The position numbers and the translations under genes were made by a program. A stretch of DNA of 64,000 bases from positions 1-64,000 of the forward strand of contig LSRY02000048.1 of assembly GCA_001643675.2 (NCBI GenBank), written 5' to 3'. Position 1 is the stretch's first letter. The number at the start of each line of letters is the position of its first letter. Source of the stretch: Monocercomonoides exilis (Eukaryota > Preaxostyla > Oxymonadida > Polymastigidae). The notes under the pieces were generated by a model. That model saw only the letters and a program-made list of their open reading frames with translations. It had not been told where the DNA came from and made no database searches. Of this stretch, positions 25,611-37,837 are shown piece after piece.

Positions 25611-26996
25611 TTAGAAAAAATCATATAAATCATCAGAAGAGTAATAAACAGCTTTAAATGAAGATCCGATAGGTGCAGATTTGGATTCAACCCCAGATAA
25701 CGCCCATTCTGGAGGATTATCAGGAAGATTTGATAAAATCTTCTCTGGGTTAAATGGCCATAACCCTGTGCTTTTCCAAGAAGATTTTATAGTTTCTGGA
25801 TACGAAGCGGCTGCAAGTCCGTTTCTCAGGATTTCACTAAAAAATTTCTCTTTTTGAAGATGCTGTGGTTGTTGTTTCGCTTTCTTTGGCTTTTCCAAAC
25901 ACCCTTTTCACACTTGTGCAGATGTATTGATCATTAGGCTGCAAAATGTGTGAAGTGTTCGATGGAAGTTTCACAAGATCAATTAAATTATTCTAACACA
26001 ATTGAAGAATTTCCGGCAGAAAATTTCCCACTCCACAGTCAATAATGAGCACTGCATTCTTTTCTTTCTTTCCCACTGCAATTCTATTATTATTAATCTC
26101 TGTTATTACACACTTCTTGAATAAGTCCAATAAAATAGTTGAAGTTTCATAACACGATGAAGAAGGAATGAACACTTCGTGTGAAGTTGTTACGAGCTTG
26201 TTTTTTTCTGGAAGTTTCACAAAATGCATTAATATGGGTGTCAAATATCTACACCCGTCTGCACTTGTCATGAAGATAATTGAAGTGGAAGTTAACAAGG
26301 GAACATCAAAAACAACAGTTGAAGGCGTTGAGGATTAAAAAGCAACAATTTCATGTTGTTGTTTGGATGAAAAAGTGGAAGTTTCATCAAAGTTTAATAA
26401 TAGCTGGGGAATTGGATTCATACTTTGGAATAATTTTTTCACTTTGTCAAAGAAAGTGCCGATTGAATATTTCAAAGTGTGGGCTGCTCTCCCTCAAAAC
26501 AAAAATAATAGGTTTTGCAAGACTAATTTCAATGTGCCTTTTCAAAAATCGTTTCACTCAATGTCTGTCTACAGTTTTTGCTTCATCTCCTTTTTTTCTT
26601 TTTGTTTTCAACAAATCATTTTCCTGAATAATAAAAAACAATTAGAACAAATAATAATAAGCGAAATACAAACCATTTGTGTTATTTTATTTATGAAAGA
26701 AATGTTCCACTCTCTGCATCATGAATTATCACTGTGGTTAAATACTGTTTGTCTGAATTGTCTTTGAAAGTTGATCTTCCACATTTTCCAGGTTTATTCC
26801 TTTTTTTATCTGCAGCAAGATCTCTTTTCATAAATAAATTAGAAAGAAACTGATTTCTGACTATTTCTATTGTTTTAATATTTGAAATGTTGAAAAAGAA
26901 ATTTCTTTCATATGGGGAAAAAATAAGAACTTTCAAGCTTTTTTTGCACAAAGAACAAAAAATTGTTTCACACATTATTATATTTCCTTTTCTCAA
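25611..26996 (-). pseudogene. Pogo-like (DDE_1, jerky-type) transposase, copy 1, decayed
   Basis: Segments match copy 2 at 32.1-33.6 kb in order. They are KPGKCGRSTFK in the N-terminal helix-turn-helix part, then a GT...TTCAG intron near 26625-26675 at the position conserved in copy 2, then RFLKRHIEISLAKP and IPQLLLNFDETS (first catalytic D). These are followed by IIFMTSADGCRYLTPIL, NAVLIIDCGVGNFLPEIL (second D) and KLPSNTSHILQPNDQYIC. The end is YPETIKSSWKSTGLWPFNP. In-frame TAA and TAG occur and are acceptable as Gln. A TGA replaces the Trp of the copy-2 HWTQWF motif, and there are at least two frameshifts, so it is inactive. Confidence 0.75.
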
Positions 26997-28303
26997 TTTT
27001 CAAAATTTATAGAATTCTCATATTTTCAAACAGGCATCATTGATGTCACAATACAATGTTTTGTGACATCACAAATATTACTAAAATCGATAAAGAATTT
27101 GCTTGTTTTTTTTTTTTTTTGTTCTCAATAAGTCAAAAAAAGTTCATAATTTTTTATTGAAAAAGCTTTAAGTTACATATTTCCCTTAATGTGTTCAATT
27201 TCTTTCTTTTCAATTTCATCAGTTGCAAAGAGTTCTGATACTGTATTAATTGTTTTTTTCAGCACTTGAAAATTTATAATAATTGCTGTGCCATGTGGTT
27301 GCATCAAGCATAAGTTGTATATATAACAAAATAATAAAAAAAGAAGTTAATTTCAATTTGATCTTAGCAAAATGAATAATCAAAATCACAAAAAAAATTT
27401 ATAAAATAAATTTCATTTGATCGAGAAATTATGGACTGAAATAATTGTTGGTGTTCAAATGCATGAAAAACTAAAAAAATTTCAATCTCTTTTTTTATTA
27501 TCCGAAAAATCATGTTAATTGCTGAGAATTTGCAATAACTGAAATTCTATTGATATATATAATAATTATTAAAAAGTTTTTGTTTTTTTGCGAATAAAAT
27601 GTTTCTTTTCTTTTCTTTTTATTTTATTACACTTTTCTTTTTTTCTTTTTTTCTCTTTCTTTCATTTTTTTCTTTTTTCATTTCATTTCATTTCTTTTTT
27701 TTTGACTTTGAAAATTGTGTTGTCATTTTGTGATAATATGAATACCACAAATTTATTTTTGTTTTTTCTTAAAACACTTCCTTAGTTATGTTTTTTGTTT
27801 CTGAATCTCTTTTCTCGAAAAGAGAGAAAACTGAAATACTCAATCAAACTCATTTCAAGATCATTCATCTAAAAGCAAGCAGAAATATAAAGATGTGTTA
27901 ATGAACAAGATATCATATTATCACTGTATCGATTTTGGGTTCAAAATTATTCGACAATCATATTTGCAACAAAAATCAATCAAAATTAATTTTTTTTTTC
28001 ATTGAAAAAACTTCATATTTTGGATTCTATGATATGTCGAAATTTTTTTGGAAAATTTCCTTTTGTTTAATTTTCAGGTGAATATGAAAATAGTGTGTTA
28101 TTATCAAAACCTATTCTTACTCACAAAAATACACCGATTCGAAAGCAAATGAGTGTAAGGGTACGATGTGGGAGTTTTGAAAACTCCTTAAAACATATTT
28201 ATTTGTTATTAATATGATCACAAATCATCATTATTCATATTTATTATCATCGGATATGTGTGTGGACAAAATATAAAAAATGAAAAAAAAAATAAAAGAA
28301 ATC
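26997..28303. other. AT-rich intergenic
   Basis: Contains a CTTTTTTTC-rich pyrimidine tract near 27590-27720 and a copy of the 23466-type repeat at 28033-28080. No gene is supportable. Confidence 0.45.
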
Positions 28304-29344
28304 TCAATTATTGTTCATTATCTGAAGTTTTTTTTCTGTCTCGAGCCCTGACGATTTTTCCTCAGTTTCTTCATCTCCCAAAATATCTCCAATTTGAGGT
28401 ATTTCGAAATTTTCATCTTCGACTTCATCTTCCGCAAGATCTTCCTGGCTTTTCAACCGCTTTATGCTTGACGATAGTAGGTGAAATATCAAGAAAATTA
28501 AAATTCAAAGTAGTTTTAAGAAGAAATATAGCTCAATGATTTGCAATCAATGATTTTCTCACTGCACACTTAGTGAATGATTTACACAATGTTCCGAACA
28601 AGCCATCTATTGTATTGGTACATGCAACTGTAACATAATCAACAAAATTTTTTTATGGATAACAGTTTCATGATTGTTATCGTATTGATCCAAAGTGGAG
28701 TTTGCTTTCCACTCGTCATTCATAATTGTTGTACCACTTCGAATTGTTTCCAAAATGATATGAAGAAGAGTCTCCCTCTTCCTGTTTGGCATAACATTCA
28801 CAAAACGAGGACCAGCTCCCCCTCCCTCAAACCTCTCAACTCCACCAAATATCCAAATTCGTGTTTATTTTCTTCCACTCTTGTATTTTCTTCTCCTCCA
28901 CACAGCTTCATCAATATAAACCGCTTTCCCTATTCCTCCTTTTGGTTTTTGATGAAAATACCAAATTTCCATGAAGGAAACTCTGACGATGCTGCACCAA
29001 AATCCAACAGTTTTCCTATCCACTCCCAGCATTTTCGAAACGAACTTTATATTTGCACTTTCCCAATACCACAAAATGATTCTAAAGATCTTCCATAATC
29101 CTAATTTATTCCCAGAGAAAACTGTTTCATCATAAACATATTTGTTTCTATTGCATTTTGAACAGTACCAATATCTGCAAAACTTTTCGCCTTTAAGAAA
29201 AATCATTTTTCATCTGCCACGGACGCAAATTTTCGCTTCGTTTTTCGAAATATTCTCGTAAAACCACCGCCACGCTCCGTCTTCGTCAGTGAAAACATTA
29301 TCCAGCTGAAGAGGTTAAATTATCTGAAGATCCAGCGTTGCCAT
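28304..29344 (-). pseudogene. Merlin / ISXO2-type transposase, copy 2, decayed
   Basis: From ATG 29344 the frame reads MATLDLQII(Q)PLQLDNVFTDE and EDGAWRWFYENISKNEAKIC with a TAA as Gln, matching the N-terminus of the intact copy at 20.8 kb. A TGA follows CVRGR. Next come YWYCSKC (zinc pair), AVYIDEAVWRRRKYKSG (first D), MPNRKRETL, IMNDEWKANSTL (second D) and, in a shifted frame, NTIDGLFGTL where the family has NTIEG. The acidic tail ENFEIPQIGDILGDEETEE resembles that of the Merlin remnant at 50.5 kb. Frameshifts and TGA codons make it non-functional. A mariner element sits immediately upstream of its start codon. Confidence 0.75.
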
Positions 29345-29353
29345 TTCAATATA

Positions 29354-29460
29354 CAGTCTGTCCCAAAAAAATGTTGATCTGTCCTTTTTTAATGTTGAGC
29401 ATCACGCAATAAATAAAAAATAAATTTCCCACATTCGCCTTTCGTCATAATTAACATTTT
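29354..29460. repeat. Left terminal inverted repeat of the mariner element
   Basis: This repeat pairs with 31393-31500 with only a few mismatches and one length difference in T/A runs. The near identity of the arms suggests recent activity. Confidence 0.95.
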
Positions 29461-30123
29461 ATTAGCAAGGGGTTAAACACTGTTTCAAGTACATGAACAA
29501 GATTTTTGTGCTTTTATGTGTTTTTCTTTGAACAAATCAGTGGATGAATGATTGCAATCAATTATTTATTCAGCTTTAAAACTTTTGTTGTTTTTTAAGC
29601 TATATTGTGTATCAATAACCAACTCACTTGTTTTTGAGTAATGTTTTGATTCATTTGAATGAAAATTTCAATCTTACAAAATGTTAATTCAGGTAAACCT
29701 TTTGAATATATTATTCACTAATAATGAATAAAGCATTCAGAAATCTCATGAAAAATTGATAGCTGTGCAATTATTTTTATTACTGAATGATAATTTGAAT
29801 CTTTGTTTTTTTCAAACAATTTTCAAAACTATTAATTATTCTTTTTTTAAATGAACAGTTCATTATTTTTATTCTTTTTGATTGATAGCCTTTAATGACA
29901 TAACGATCTGTGAATGTTTAAGTATTTTTCACTTCCTTTTGGAAAAAAAAAGATTATAAAGAACCAACAAGCCAATTTACTTTGTTATTGGCAAAGATCG
30001 TTGATTAAAATAAAAGAAATGAAAACAAAATGATGTGAGATTAAAGAACAATAAATATAAACTCAAATTAAATTATTCTATCAGACATAAATGAAGCATG
30101 AATAAATAAGTGCAACGTTAAGA

Positions 30124-31386
30124 TCATAGGTCTTTCTTTTCCAAAACCAGTGGCCATATTTCATTCTCAACATTAGCAATTGTTCTTCGCACTTCTCTTG
30201 CTGTAATATCTTTGAAGGTGTCAACAAGCACGGCAATAAAATGGTTTTCTCCTTTCCAGATGCAAGAGCTTTCTTCAGCTCTTTTTTTCCAATAACCAAA
30301 AACGTTTTCTATTGGATTTAGAATAGGTGAATATGCGGCATTGTATAGTACATGATGACCGGCTTCCATAATTATTGCGTCTGTGTTAAGATGATGAATT
30401 GAAGCGTTGTCCATCACAATAACCGATGATCCATGGACTTTTATTGAAAGCAAAAATCTTTTGATGTATGCCTCAAAGACTTCATGATTAATTGATCCTC
30501 TAATAACTTCGGAATATCCCATTCCTGATTGAGAGATGGATGTGATGGCAGTAAGTGACTGATGAACTGGTGGAGGAGGAATGAGAACCTTCTCTCCAAC
30601 TGGGGACCATCCGTATTTTCTGACGCATTCCACATTCCAAGATGTTTCATCTATATAAAATATCATTGCACCATCCATTTGATATTCGTTGAGTTTTTCG
30701 ATGAATTTAATACGGAGAATTTTGTTTTCTTCTGAATTAGCTGCGGATTCTCTCTTTGTTATCCTTTTGAAGGAAAAAATAGGATATTTTTGGGTATCTT
30801 TATTTTTTTCTGTAAGAATACGGTATATTGTTGATTTCCCAATCGGGCTTCCATGATTTGATAATTCAGAAGCAATTTTCCTCACTGTATTCAAAGGATT
30901 CTGCTTCATTTTTTCCCGAACAATTGATTGATATTGTTCGTTTTCGACCTTTTTCTTTCTCCCTTTTTGATGTAATGGAAGTGTAATGTTTATTCCCGCC
31001 TTTAATTTCGATAAGTACCTAGCTGCAGTAATTGTTGTTAATGTGCACTCATTCGCGTACCATGTTTCGCTCTTCTCCTGACCATGGATTTGAAAAAGAT
31101 TAGATAATTTCCTTCTTTTCGCATCAGTTGCATTAATATAAGGATTTTTTATTTTTTGATTCTCATGAACTCCAACATTTCTAAGATCTTCTATTTTCTT
31201 TCTTCTTTCTTCCTCTGCTCTCATTGCTGCTCTCATTTTTATAGTTTGATGAATTCGTTCTTCCAAAGGATGAACAGCAGGTAAAGAAACTGCACTAACT
31301 TTGAATTCTGAAATTGTTGGAACTGATCCTATTATTTTCTTTTTCTTTTCAACTGTTCTAGCATCCAATAATTGAATATTTTCCAT
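30124..31386 (-). CDS. Tc1/mariner-type DDE transposase, intact
   Basis: A 420-residue frame starts with an ATG at the inner edge of the right repeat and ends in TGA. The N-terminal part has helix-turn-helix-like segments, including KQNPLNTVRKIASELSNHG and SPIGKSTIYRIL. The catalytic core shows MIFYIDETSWN (first D), GSSVIVMDNASIHH (second D) and YSPILNPIENVFGYWKK (E). Thirty-three residues separate the second D and the E, one fewer than the usual Tc1 DD34E. It would excise the element by binding the terminal repeats and insert at TA. No in-frame TAA or TAG occurs. Confidence 0.93.
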   Translation of the reverse strand: MENIQLLDARTVEKKKKIIGSVPTISEFKVSAVSLPAVHPLEERIHQTIKMRAAMRAEEERRKKIEDLRNVGVHENQKIKNPYINATDAKRRKLSNLFQIHGQEKSETWYANECTLTTITAARYLSKLKAGINITLPLHQKGRKKKVENEQYQSIVREKMKQNPLNTVRKIASELSNHGSPIGKSTIYRILTEKNKDTQKYPIFSFKRITKRESAANSEENKILRIKFIEKLNEYQMDGAMIFYIDETSWNVECVRKYGWSPVGEKVLIPPPPVHQSLTAITSISQSGMGYSEVIRGSINHEVFEAYIKRFLLSIKVHGSSVIVMDNASIHHLNTDAIIMEAGHHVLYNAAYSPILNPIENVFGYWKKRAEESSCIWKGENHFIAVLVDTFKDITAREVRRTIANVENEIWPLVLEKKDL

Positions 31387-31392
31387 ATTGTG

Positions 31393-31500
31393 AAAATGTT
31401 AATTATGACGAAAGGCGAATGTGGGAAATTAAATTTTTATTTATTGCGGGATGCTCAACATTAAAAAAAGGACAGATCAACATTTTTTTGGGACAGACTG
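31393..31500. repeat. Right terminal inverted repeat of the mariner element
   Basis: Inverted partner of 29354-29460. The transposase start codon lies seven bases inside it. Confidence 0.95.
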
Positions 31501-31502
31501 TA

Positions 31503-32117
31503 TCAATTTTTTCACAACCCATAACAACTTGAAATTGACATTTTTCAAAAAAGTTTGAAAAATTACAATTATGGATTTCCGATGATTATAAACATGTATT
31601 TTGATGATTAATAATCAAATTAATTACAAACAAATAAGTTTTAAGAAGTTTTGATAACTCCCATATTGTTCCAATATGCCAGCACATGCTTGACAATGTT
31701 ATTATAAACATTCTTGTGTAATTTTGTCAGTTGGAATGAATGCATGAAAAAAATATTCCAATATTATTTTTATCTGAAAATTCATCAATTAGTATTTTTT
31801 GGTAATTTTTAAGAAATGTGGACAGAATTGATCTGACCCAGTATTATTCTATTTATAGGGTTTCAATTCAATAATTATTTCTGTATTAATTGTTTGGTTT
31901 AGGTTGTAGGGTTAGCGAAAAGGTTATTGGGCTTAGTGTTTTATTCTCGTTCTTCTTTCTAGGGTTTGCGCTTGAAAAAACGGGTTCATTTTGTGATCAA
32001 TTTTTAGGGTTGGGATTTTGTTATAAATATTTGTGTAACAAAAGAAGAAGAAATAGTGAGGAAGGAAACCCGGGCTAGCGAGGAAACACCCGGGCCATTT
32101 TTTGTTATAAAATATAA
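31503..32117. other. AT-rich intergenic
   Basis: The first part is the original 5' flank of the decayed Merlin gene. No coding signal is visible. Confidence 0.45.
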
Positions 32118-33561
32118 ATGACGTTTTTGATCAAAATGATAAATACAAAACCCTCCTTTACGCACGTCAACGCAACGAGTGATATTCGATCACTGGGAGA
32201 TCCACACGCAAAAGCCTTGTACGTTCACGATATTCTTGAGTATTCTGAAAGACAAATTAATGAAAGCGGCTTGTCAAAGAGATCTTCACAGCAGCGAGCG
32301 ATCAAAGCAAGGGACAATGGCAAAAGCATTGGGAAATGTAGAAGGCGCACATTATTTAACGAGGCTGAGGAGTTAGAAATGAAACAGTTGTTTCTTGACG
32401 AAATAAAAATTGGTAAATATCCAACAAAAAAATTGATAACTCAAACGGTTTGTAATGGATGTGTTTATATATCATTCTTTAATTTTTTTCTATTCACAGG
32501 TAAATGAAATGTTGCAAAAGAAAAGGAAGGAAGAGGAAGAACGCAAATCAGTTGACAAGCACTGGACGTAATGGTTTTTAAAAAAACATCCAGAAATTGT
32601 GTTTGCAAAGCCAAAGGCTCTTCCAATCGGAAGGGCCGCTCATTCTTGCCGAAAGGTTTTAATACCTTTTTTCGATTTATACGAATCGTATCTTAACGAG
32701 GAAAAACCGATTCCTCAATTGTTATTTAATATCGATGACCTCAACCTTTTTTCATAAAAGAAAAAATGATCTAGTCGCTTCATCTTCATCCTCGAATTCA
32801 GTTATAACTTTGGAAACATCTCTTCCATTTGCAACTTCAATCGTCTTCGTGTGCAGCGCAGATGGCTACAGATATTTGACTCCAATCGAAATTTTATAAA
32901 AAACTTTTCAAACTGAGTGCAAGTCGGCCACAACCTCACAAGTATTCTTCCCATCGACAACTGGACATGTCACATCATCATTGTTTTTTGAATTATTCAG
33001 AATCTGCTTTCTTCCAGAAATTATCAAAAAAAGGATTGCCATTGGGGAGAAATACAGGCATGCAGCGTTGATTATGGACGGCGATGTTGGACATTTCACT
33101 GAAGAAATGAAAAGACTCGGAAAAAATAATTTTGTTGATCTGATTAAACTGCCATCTCACACATCGCATATCATTCAACAAAATGATTAGTTTATTTTCG
33201 CCAACATGAAAAGAGTGTTTGCTAGAGTAACAGAAAGTGGACAAAGACAGCTTCACAGAAAAGAGAAGTTATCACAACAATGCTTCGAGATGTGTTGGAA
33301 GCGGCATGCTATCCCAGCACAATCATCTCATCGTGGAAAGTTATTTGGCTTTGGCCTTTAGATAAATCAGTTGTTCTCAAGCTTTAAAAGGATAATCCAC
33401 CATCTTGGACCTAGAATTCTGTGGATCCAACAAAAGCACCTGAAGGAAGAAATTTCGGAGAGATTTCAAAAGCTTCTGATTCTGATTCTTCTCTTTTTGC
33501 TTAATGTTATCTTTTATGTTTTGTAATTGACTTTTAAATTATTTCATTCATTTTCTGTTGA
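32118..33561 (+). pseudogene. Pogo-like (DDE_1) transposase, copy 2, with several in-frame TAA/TAG
   Basis: Exon 1 runs from ATG 32118 to 32447. A 52-nt intron (32448-32499, GT...CACAG) lies where copy 1 also has one. Then follow VDKHWT(Q)WFLKKHPEIV, IPQLLFNIDD (first D), VCSADGYRYLTPIEI, HAALIMDGDVGHFTEEM (second D) and IKLPSHTSHIIQQND(Q)FIF. The C-terminal part has AACYPSTIISSWKVIWLWP and KDNPPSWT(Q)NSVD. The bracketed Q residues are TAA or TAG. The one after QQND aligns with a CAA glutamine in copy 1 (NDQYIC). At least two frameshifts, near 32750 and 33265, disable it. Confidence 0.8.
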
Positions 33562-33929
33562 TAATTATTCAAAACTTTCGAAATTAATAATTACAAACAG
33601 TTTTCGATATGTTTTATCCATTTTTTGATTTTGAATAAACAAGGAAGTCTTTTTTTTTTTTGATTAATCATTAACAAATATTCTAAATTTTTATTCTGAT
33701 CGATGGCCCAAGTTTCCTCCCTCACAAGAACTTATACGAATTTATTTTGTTATATCGTATTCACATTAACTTTTTTGTATGAGTTTGATATCATTCCAAA
33801 AAGATCGACTAAGTTTCAATGTGATTTAATCGCATCCATTGTTTTTTATCATGGGTGCTTTTTGATCACAAAAATATTTACAAATAAAGGGTGTGTTTGT
33901 TGTTATCATTTTTTGACTGTTTCGATCAA
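33562..33929. other. Short AT-rich spacer
   Basis: No gene or repeat is seen between the pogo-like and DDE_4 pseudogenes. Confidence 0.45.
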
Positions 33930-35237
33930 TGTCTGAATCTTCACTTTTGAGTGTTTTGGAGAGAGTTGAAGAAAGAAATAAAATGCCTGCTTCTCATGCT
34001 GTCAAAGAAACAAAAAAAAACCACTTCAATCATCGAAAGAGCTTTGATTATTTTGGACAACACACCAACTGCTTTTTTTCGCTGAACTGGCTTCGCCCGT
34101 ATTGAGTTCGATTTGTTTCTCCAACTTCTTCAAAAAGAAATATCTCCTCATCGAGGAAAAGAAAAGGCAATCAACAATTTTTCTGATCAACTTTTTCTAT
34201 TTCTCACTTTTCCTAATCACTGATCCACTACACTCACATTTATGCTTTCTTCTTATTTTTATGACACTCAAAATGCAACAATTCGCCTTCTTCACAGAAT
34301 TGCTGCAGACATCAGAGTGCTCTTGACTGATTTATTTCTCACTTTTCGCCCAGATCGTCTTGAAAGAATGAAGGAGGTGGGTCTTGTTTTGGATTGTGCA
34401 GTAATTCCAACAAATCGACCAGGTGGGAGGTTGGAATATGGAAAGAAATTTTATAGTGGAAAGCATCATATTTACTGTGTGAAGGTGGAAGTTGGTGTTA
34501 ATCCTCGAATTGGTACTGCTTGTACCATCAGTTCAGTTCAAACTGGGTCAACACACGATTTTGTCCTTTTTAAAAAAAATTGACGTCAATTTGAGGGTCA
34601 ATTGGGAGGAGCAAAGATACTTGCTGACTCAGCATACATTGGAGCAAGTCCAGAATTGTGTGCAATTATCTCAAAACCTATCGGAACACCAGAATTGGCA
34701 TCCAAAAGAGTAATTGTCAAGTGAATTTTTGGGAGGTTGAAGACTCTTTTTGCAGTTTTCAGGCGTCCATGGCCATTTGAAGTGGAAAGAGTGGAGGAGT
34801 ATTTTACAATTGCATGCTGTTTGACGAATTTTCACATCCTGAAAAACCCACTGACTGCAGTCGACTCAGATGCAAATTCTCGATTCATTGGATATCTGAT
34901 GCAGTCGCATGAGAAGAAAGTGGAAGCAAAGCGAATCGCTAATGAACGCTATCGAGTCAATATGAAGAAAAGATTGAATCCCGAAGCTCCCACACCATCA
35001 TCAATCACAACTCTGTTTTATTCGGAAGATAGTTAGACTTTTTAATTTTTACCCATATTAATGTTTTTAATGTCTATTTTTCTTGTTTTTATATTAACAT
35101 TACCATAACTATGTTTTTTAGGCGATTCTCATGACTCACAGTCAGAAAATGAAGAAGAAAAGGAAGAAAAAGAGGAAAAAGAGGAAAAGGATAAGAAAAG
35201 GAAAATTTCTGTTGAAGAAAAAGAAAGAAGTGATTGA
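33930..35237 (+). pseudogene. PIF/Harbinger-like (DDE_4) transposase, copy 2, decayed
   Basis: ATG 33930 begins MSESSLLSVLERVEERNKMP, aligning with the start of copy 1. A frameshift in the A run near 34015 leads into TTSIIERALIILDNTPTAFF and GFARIEFDLFLQLLQKE. Two TGA codons interrupt the helix-turn-helix region. Then come QNATIRLLHRIAADIRVLL, VGLVLDCAVIPTNRPGGR (first D) and TGSTHDFVLF. A frameshift follows near 34580. Later segments include YLLTQHTLEQ in a shifted frame, LFAVFRRPWPFEVERVEEYF and EAKRIANERYRVNMKKRLNP. A 90-nt intron (35032-35121, GT...TTTTAG) joins to an acidic Lys/Glu-rich tail ending in TGA. Copy 1 and copy 2 are clearly different subfamilies, not recent duplicates. Confidence 0.75.
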
Positions 35238-37837
35238 ATAAAAATAAATGAGAGAGACAAAAATGGAATAAGAAACAGAAAGTGGTGATTGTTTACAAGA
35301 TTGACACATCTCAAATTAATGAAGATCTCTTCGCCTGCAGCAACATTCATCAACAACATTATTTCCTTCTGCTTCTTTTTCCAATTCCACAATGAAAGAA
35401 TAAAGAGTTAGCAAAACACATTTGCTGAGCTTGCTGAGATAATAACATTTTGTTTTTTAATAGTTTTTTATTTTTCAATTCACTTAACTTTCATTTTTTT
35501 TTTTAAATAGAATATCATTTAATAATTGACAAGTTTTTAAAATTAATTTATATAAAACATAATTAAAAAAACAAGAAATTTTCATTGAATAACTTTATTT
35601 TATTGTTGATTCTTAAAACAAAAAATAAAAATATGAAATGAGTGAATCTGTAAAAAAAAGAATTATTCAATCATTTAGAACTTTTATTAATATACAAAAC
35701 ATATAAAAAATATAGTTAAAAATGGTTAAAAGTTATTTATTCTAGTTAAAACTGCATTAAAACAAGATTCAAATGCACTGTTCAAAAATAAAACAAAAAT
35801 CAAAAAACTTATCAAAAAAAGTTTTAATTACATATAATAGACATACCAACAAAATGTTAAAACCTTACTCAATTTAATGGGGAAGTTATTTAAGAAACGA
35901 TAAAAGTTAAGGTCACGAGTCACAAAACAAAAAGAATTTGAATGTTCGAAAGTTACCAAAAAAAAAGGTTGAAAAAAAATAACTATATAAAGTGATTAAC
36001 ATTCAAAAAGCGAAGTGTAACAAGTCGTTCAATCAATTCAGTGCGGCAGGGAAAATTCGAACAAGATCTATTAAAAGTTGAGCACTCTAACCTATCCGCA
36101 CCAGCGACGATCAAACAAACTTGTAAGTTTGTGAGTGGAAGGTTGGAACCCGGAAGTGTACCATTTTTTGCTATTTTTTCAATAAAAATTTTTGCCAACC
36201 TTTCTTATATCGTACCGTCTTCAAAAAAAAATATAGACAAATAAAACGTTCACTAAATAAATTATTGTTTCTTTCATTTGAAAAATGTTTGAATATTATT
36301 GTCTTCAAAAAAAGAAAGAAAAGAAAACAATTAAAAAGCAGAACTTTAAATGAAAAAATTGGAATATTTTGTGGACTGATACATATAAATACTAAATTCA
36401 TTCAAAATATCTTGATTTGACTTGTGAAAAGAGTTTGTTTCTGGAACATCAATCAACGAAGAAGATAGTTATTTTTACAGCAAAGGATTAAAAAAGAAAT
36501 CTTGATGAACTTGTTCACAAAATCTTGCAGAAATGAGGAATGAAGAAGAAGTTGAATCAAAAACAGAAGAACATATCACTTAAAGCACATCGTTATCTTG
36601 AGGCACTATTTCTTTATGTTAGTGTGTCACAAATCCTGGAAAGGGAGCTTTTTTTCTCAAATGGCTAAATAATTTTGAAAAGATCTTTTTGTTAAAAGTC
36701 ATATTAAATGAAAATTTCATATTTTCATCAAATTTCTTTTTTCACTCACGAAATTTCTCTTAAATGGAAATAAAACCTTAACAATGCAATTATTAATATT
36801 TCAGTGAAATTTGTTGAGTGGGAACAGAAATTAGATGAAATTATGAAATTTTTATAATATTTAAAAATTTAACAAAAAAAATATTTTCAAAAAAAATTTA
36901 GCCAAATAATGTTTTTTTTTATCGAAAAAATGTGAAATGGGTATTTTTTTTTTTTGAAAAGTCACAAAATATTAATTCACCTGAAATTCCCTTCACTAAT
37001 GATCAAAAAAGTTGATCATTACGTTACTATCATTTATTGCTGTGAAATATTCTATTGAGTTTTGTCACCCTTTTCCCAAATATATCGTATCAATTTCATT
37101 TTTTACATATAAAAGTTAAAGAAAAATATTGTATTTGATATTAAAAATAATCTTTTTGGGGAAAAATATATGTCACTTCAGACAATTTCATGGAAATATA
37201 ATGCACTTTTTTTAGACTTTCAGCGATCAAAAAATAATGGAAAAAAAAAAAATTTATTTATTGAAATACGTGTGAGGAAACAAATCATTGTGTCGTGATA
37301 TCAATAATACCTGTTAATGGATATGAGAATCAGATTTATTTTGAAATCTGAGAAAGTTGAGAAAAGTTATGAGTGAAACAAATTTATTGGGCTTAACGCA
37401 AAAAAGGCTTGAGAGTCCGTATTTTCCCTCATATTTCAAATGCTTTCTTTCTTTTTTGCAAACTTCTTTGTTGTGTTACAAAAAGAAAAAACCTTCTTAT
37501 CTTGGTATTCTTTTTTTTTTGAAATTTAAGATTGTGAAAAATTCAACATTTCAATACTTATTATTATTGAACAACTTTCAAAATGAACAACATACGGAAC
37601 ATAAAAAGAAATATTGATTAAAAAACAAAAAGTTTCATCCATTTTTCCCAGAAATGCTCTTTTATTAACAATTCAAAATAGCACTTTTATCTCTTTCAGG
37701 AGACGCAATCATCTTTCATATACTTCATTGTTTTGGCTTATTCATCAGTTTTTTTTCAAAATATTTCTTCTCGTTTCGATTTATCATCAAAGAAATGCAG
37801 CTCCTTCTTGTTCCATAACTCTTAAATAATCGGCTTT
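35238..37837. other. AT-rich intergenic with one tRNA-like relic
   Basis: Long A- and T-rich sequence. Frames at 37357-37617 and 37614-37829 show no recognisable features, although the latter could be a 5' exon of the following gene. The tRNA-like segment is listed separately. Confidence 0.4.
36041..36101 (-). pseudogene. tRNA-like relic
   Basis: On the minus strand the 61-nt segment starts GTGCGGATAGG and ends CCGCAC, giving a 6-bp acceptor-like pairing. It includes GGTTAGAGTGC (A-box-like), CTTTTAA as an anticodon-loop-like stretch with TTT (Lys), and GTTCGAAT (B-box-like). It is about 11 nt too short and the anticodon and T stems do not pair, so it is at best a decayed tRNA or tRNA-derived repeat. 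Confidence 0.3.

Larger units (their letters stand above)
29354..31500 (-). mobile_element. Complete Tc1/mariner-type element
   Basis: The element starts CAGTCTGTCCC and ends GGGACAGACTG, is flanked on both sides by TA (29352-29353 and 31501-31502), and has terminal inverted repeats of 107-108 bp. It carries one uninterrupted transposase gene. This is the full structure of an autonomous IS630-Tc1-mariner element. It inserted a few bases upstream of the start codon of the decayed Merlin gene, so it is younger than that element. Confidence 0.95.
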
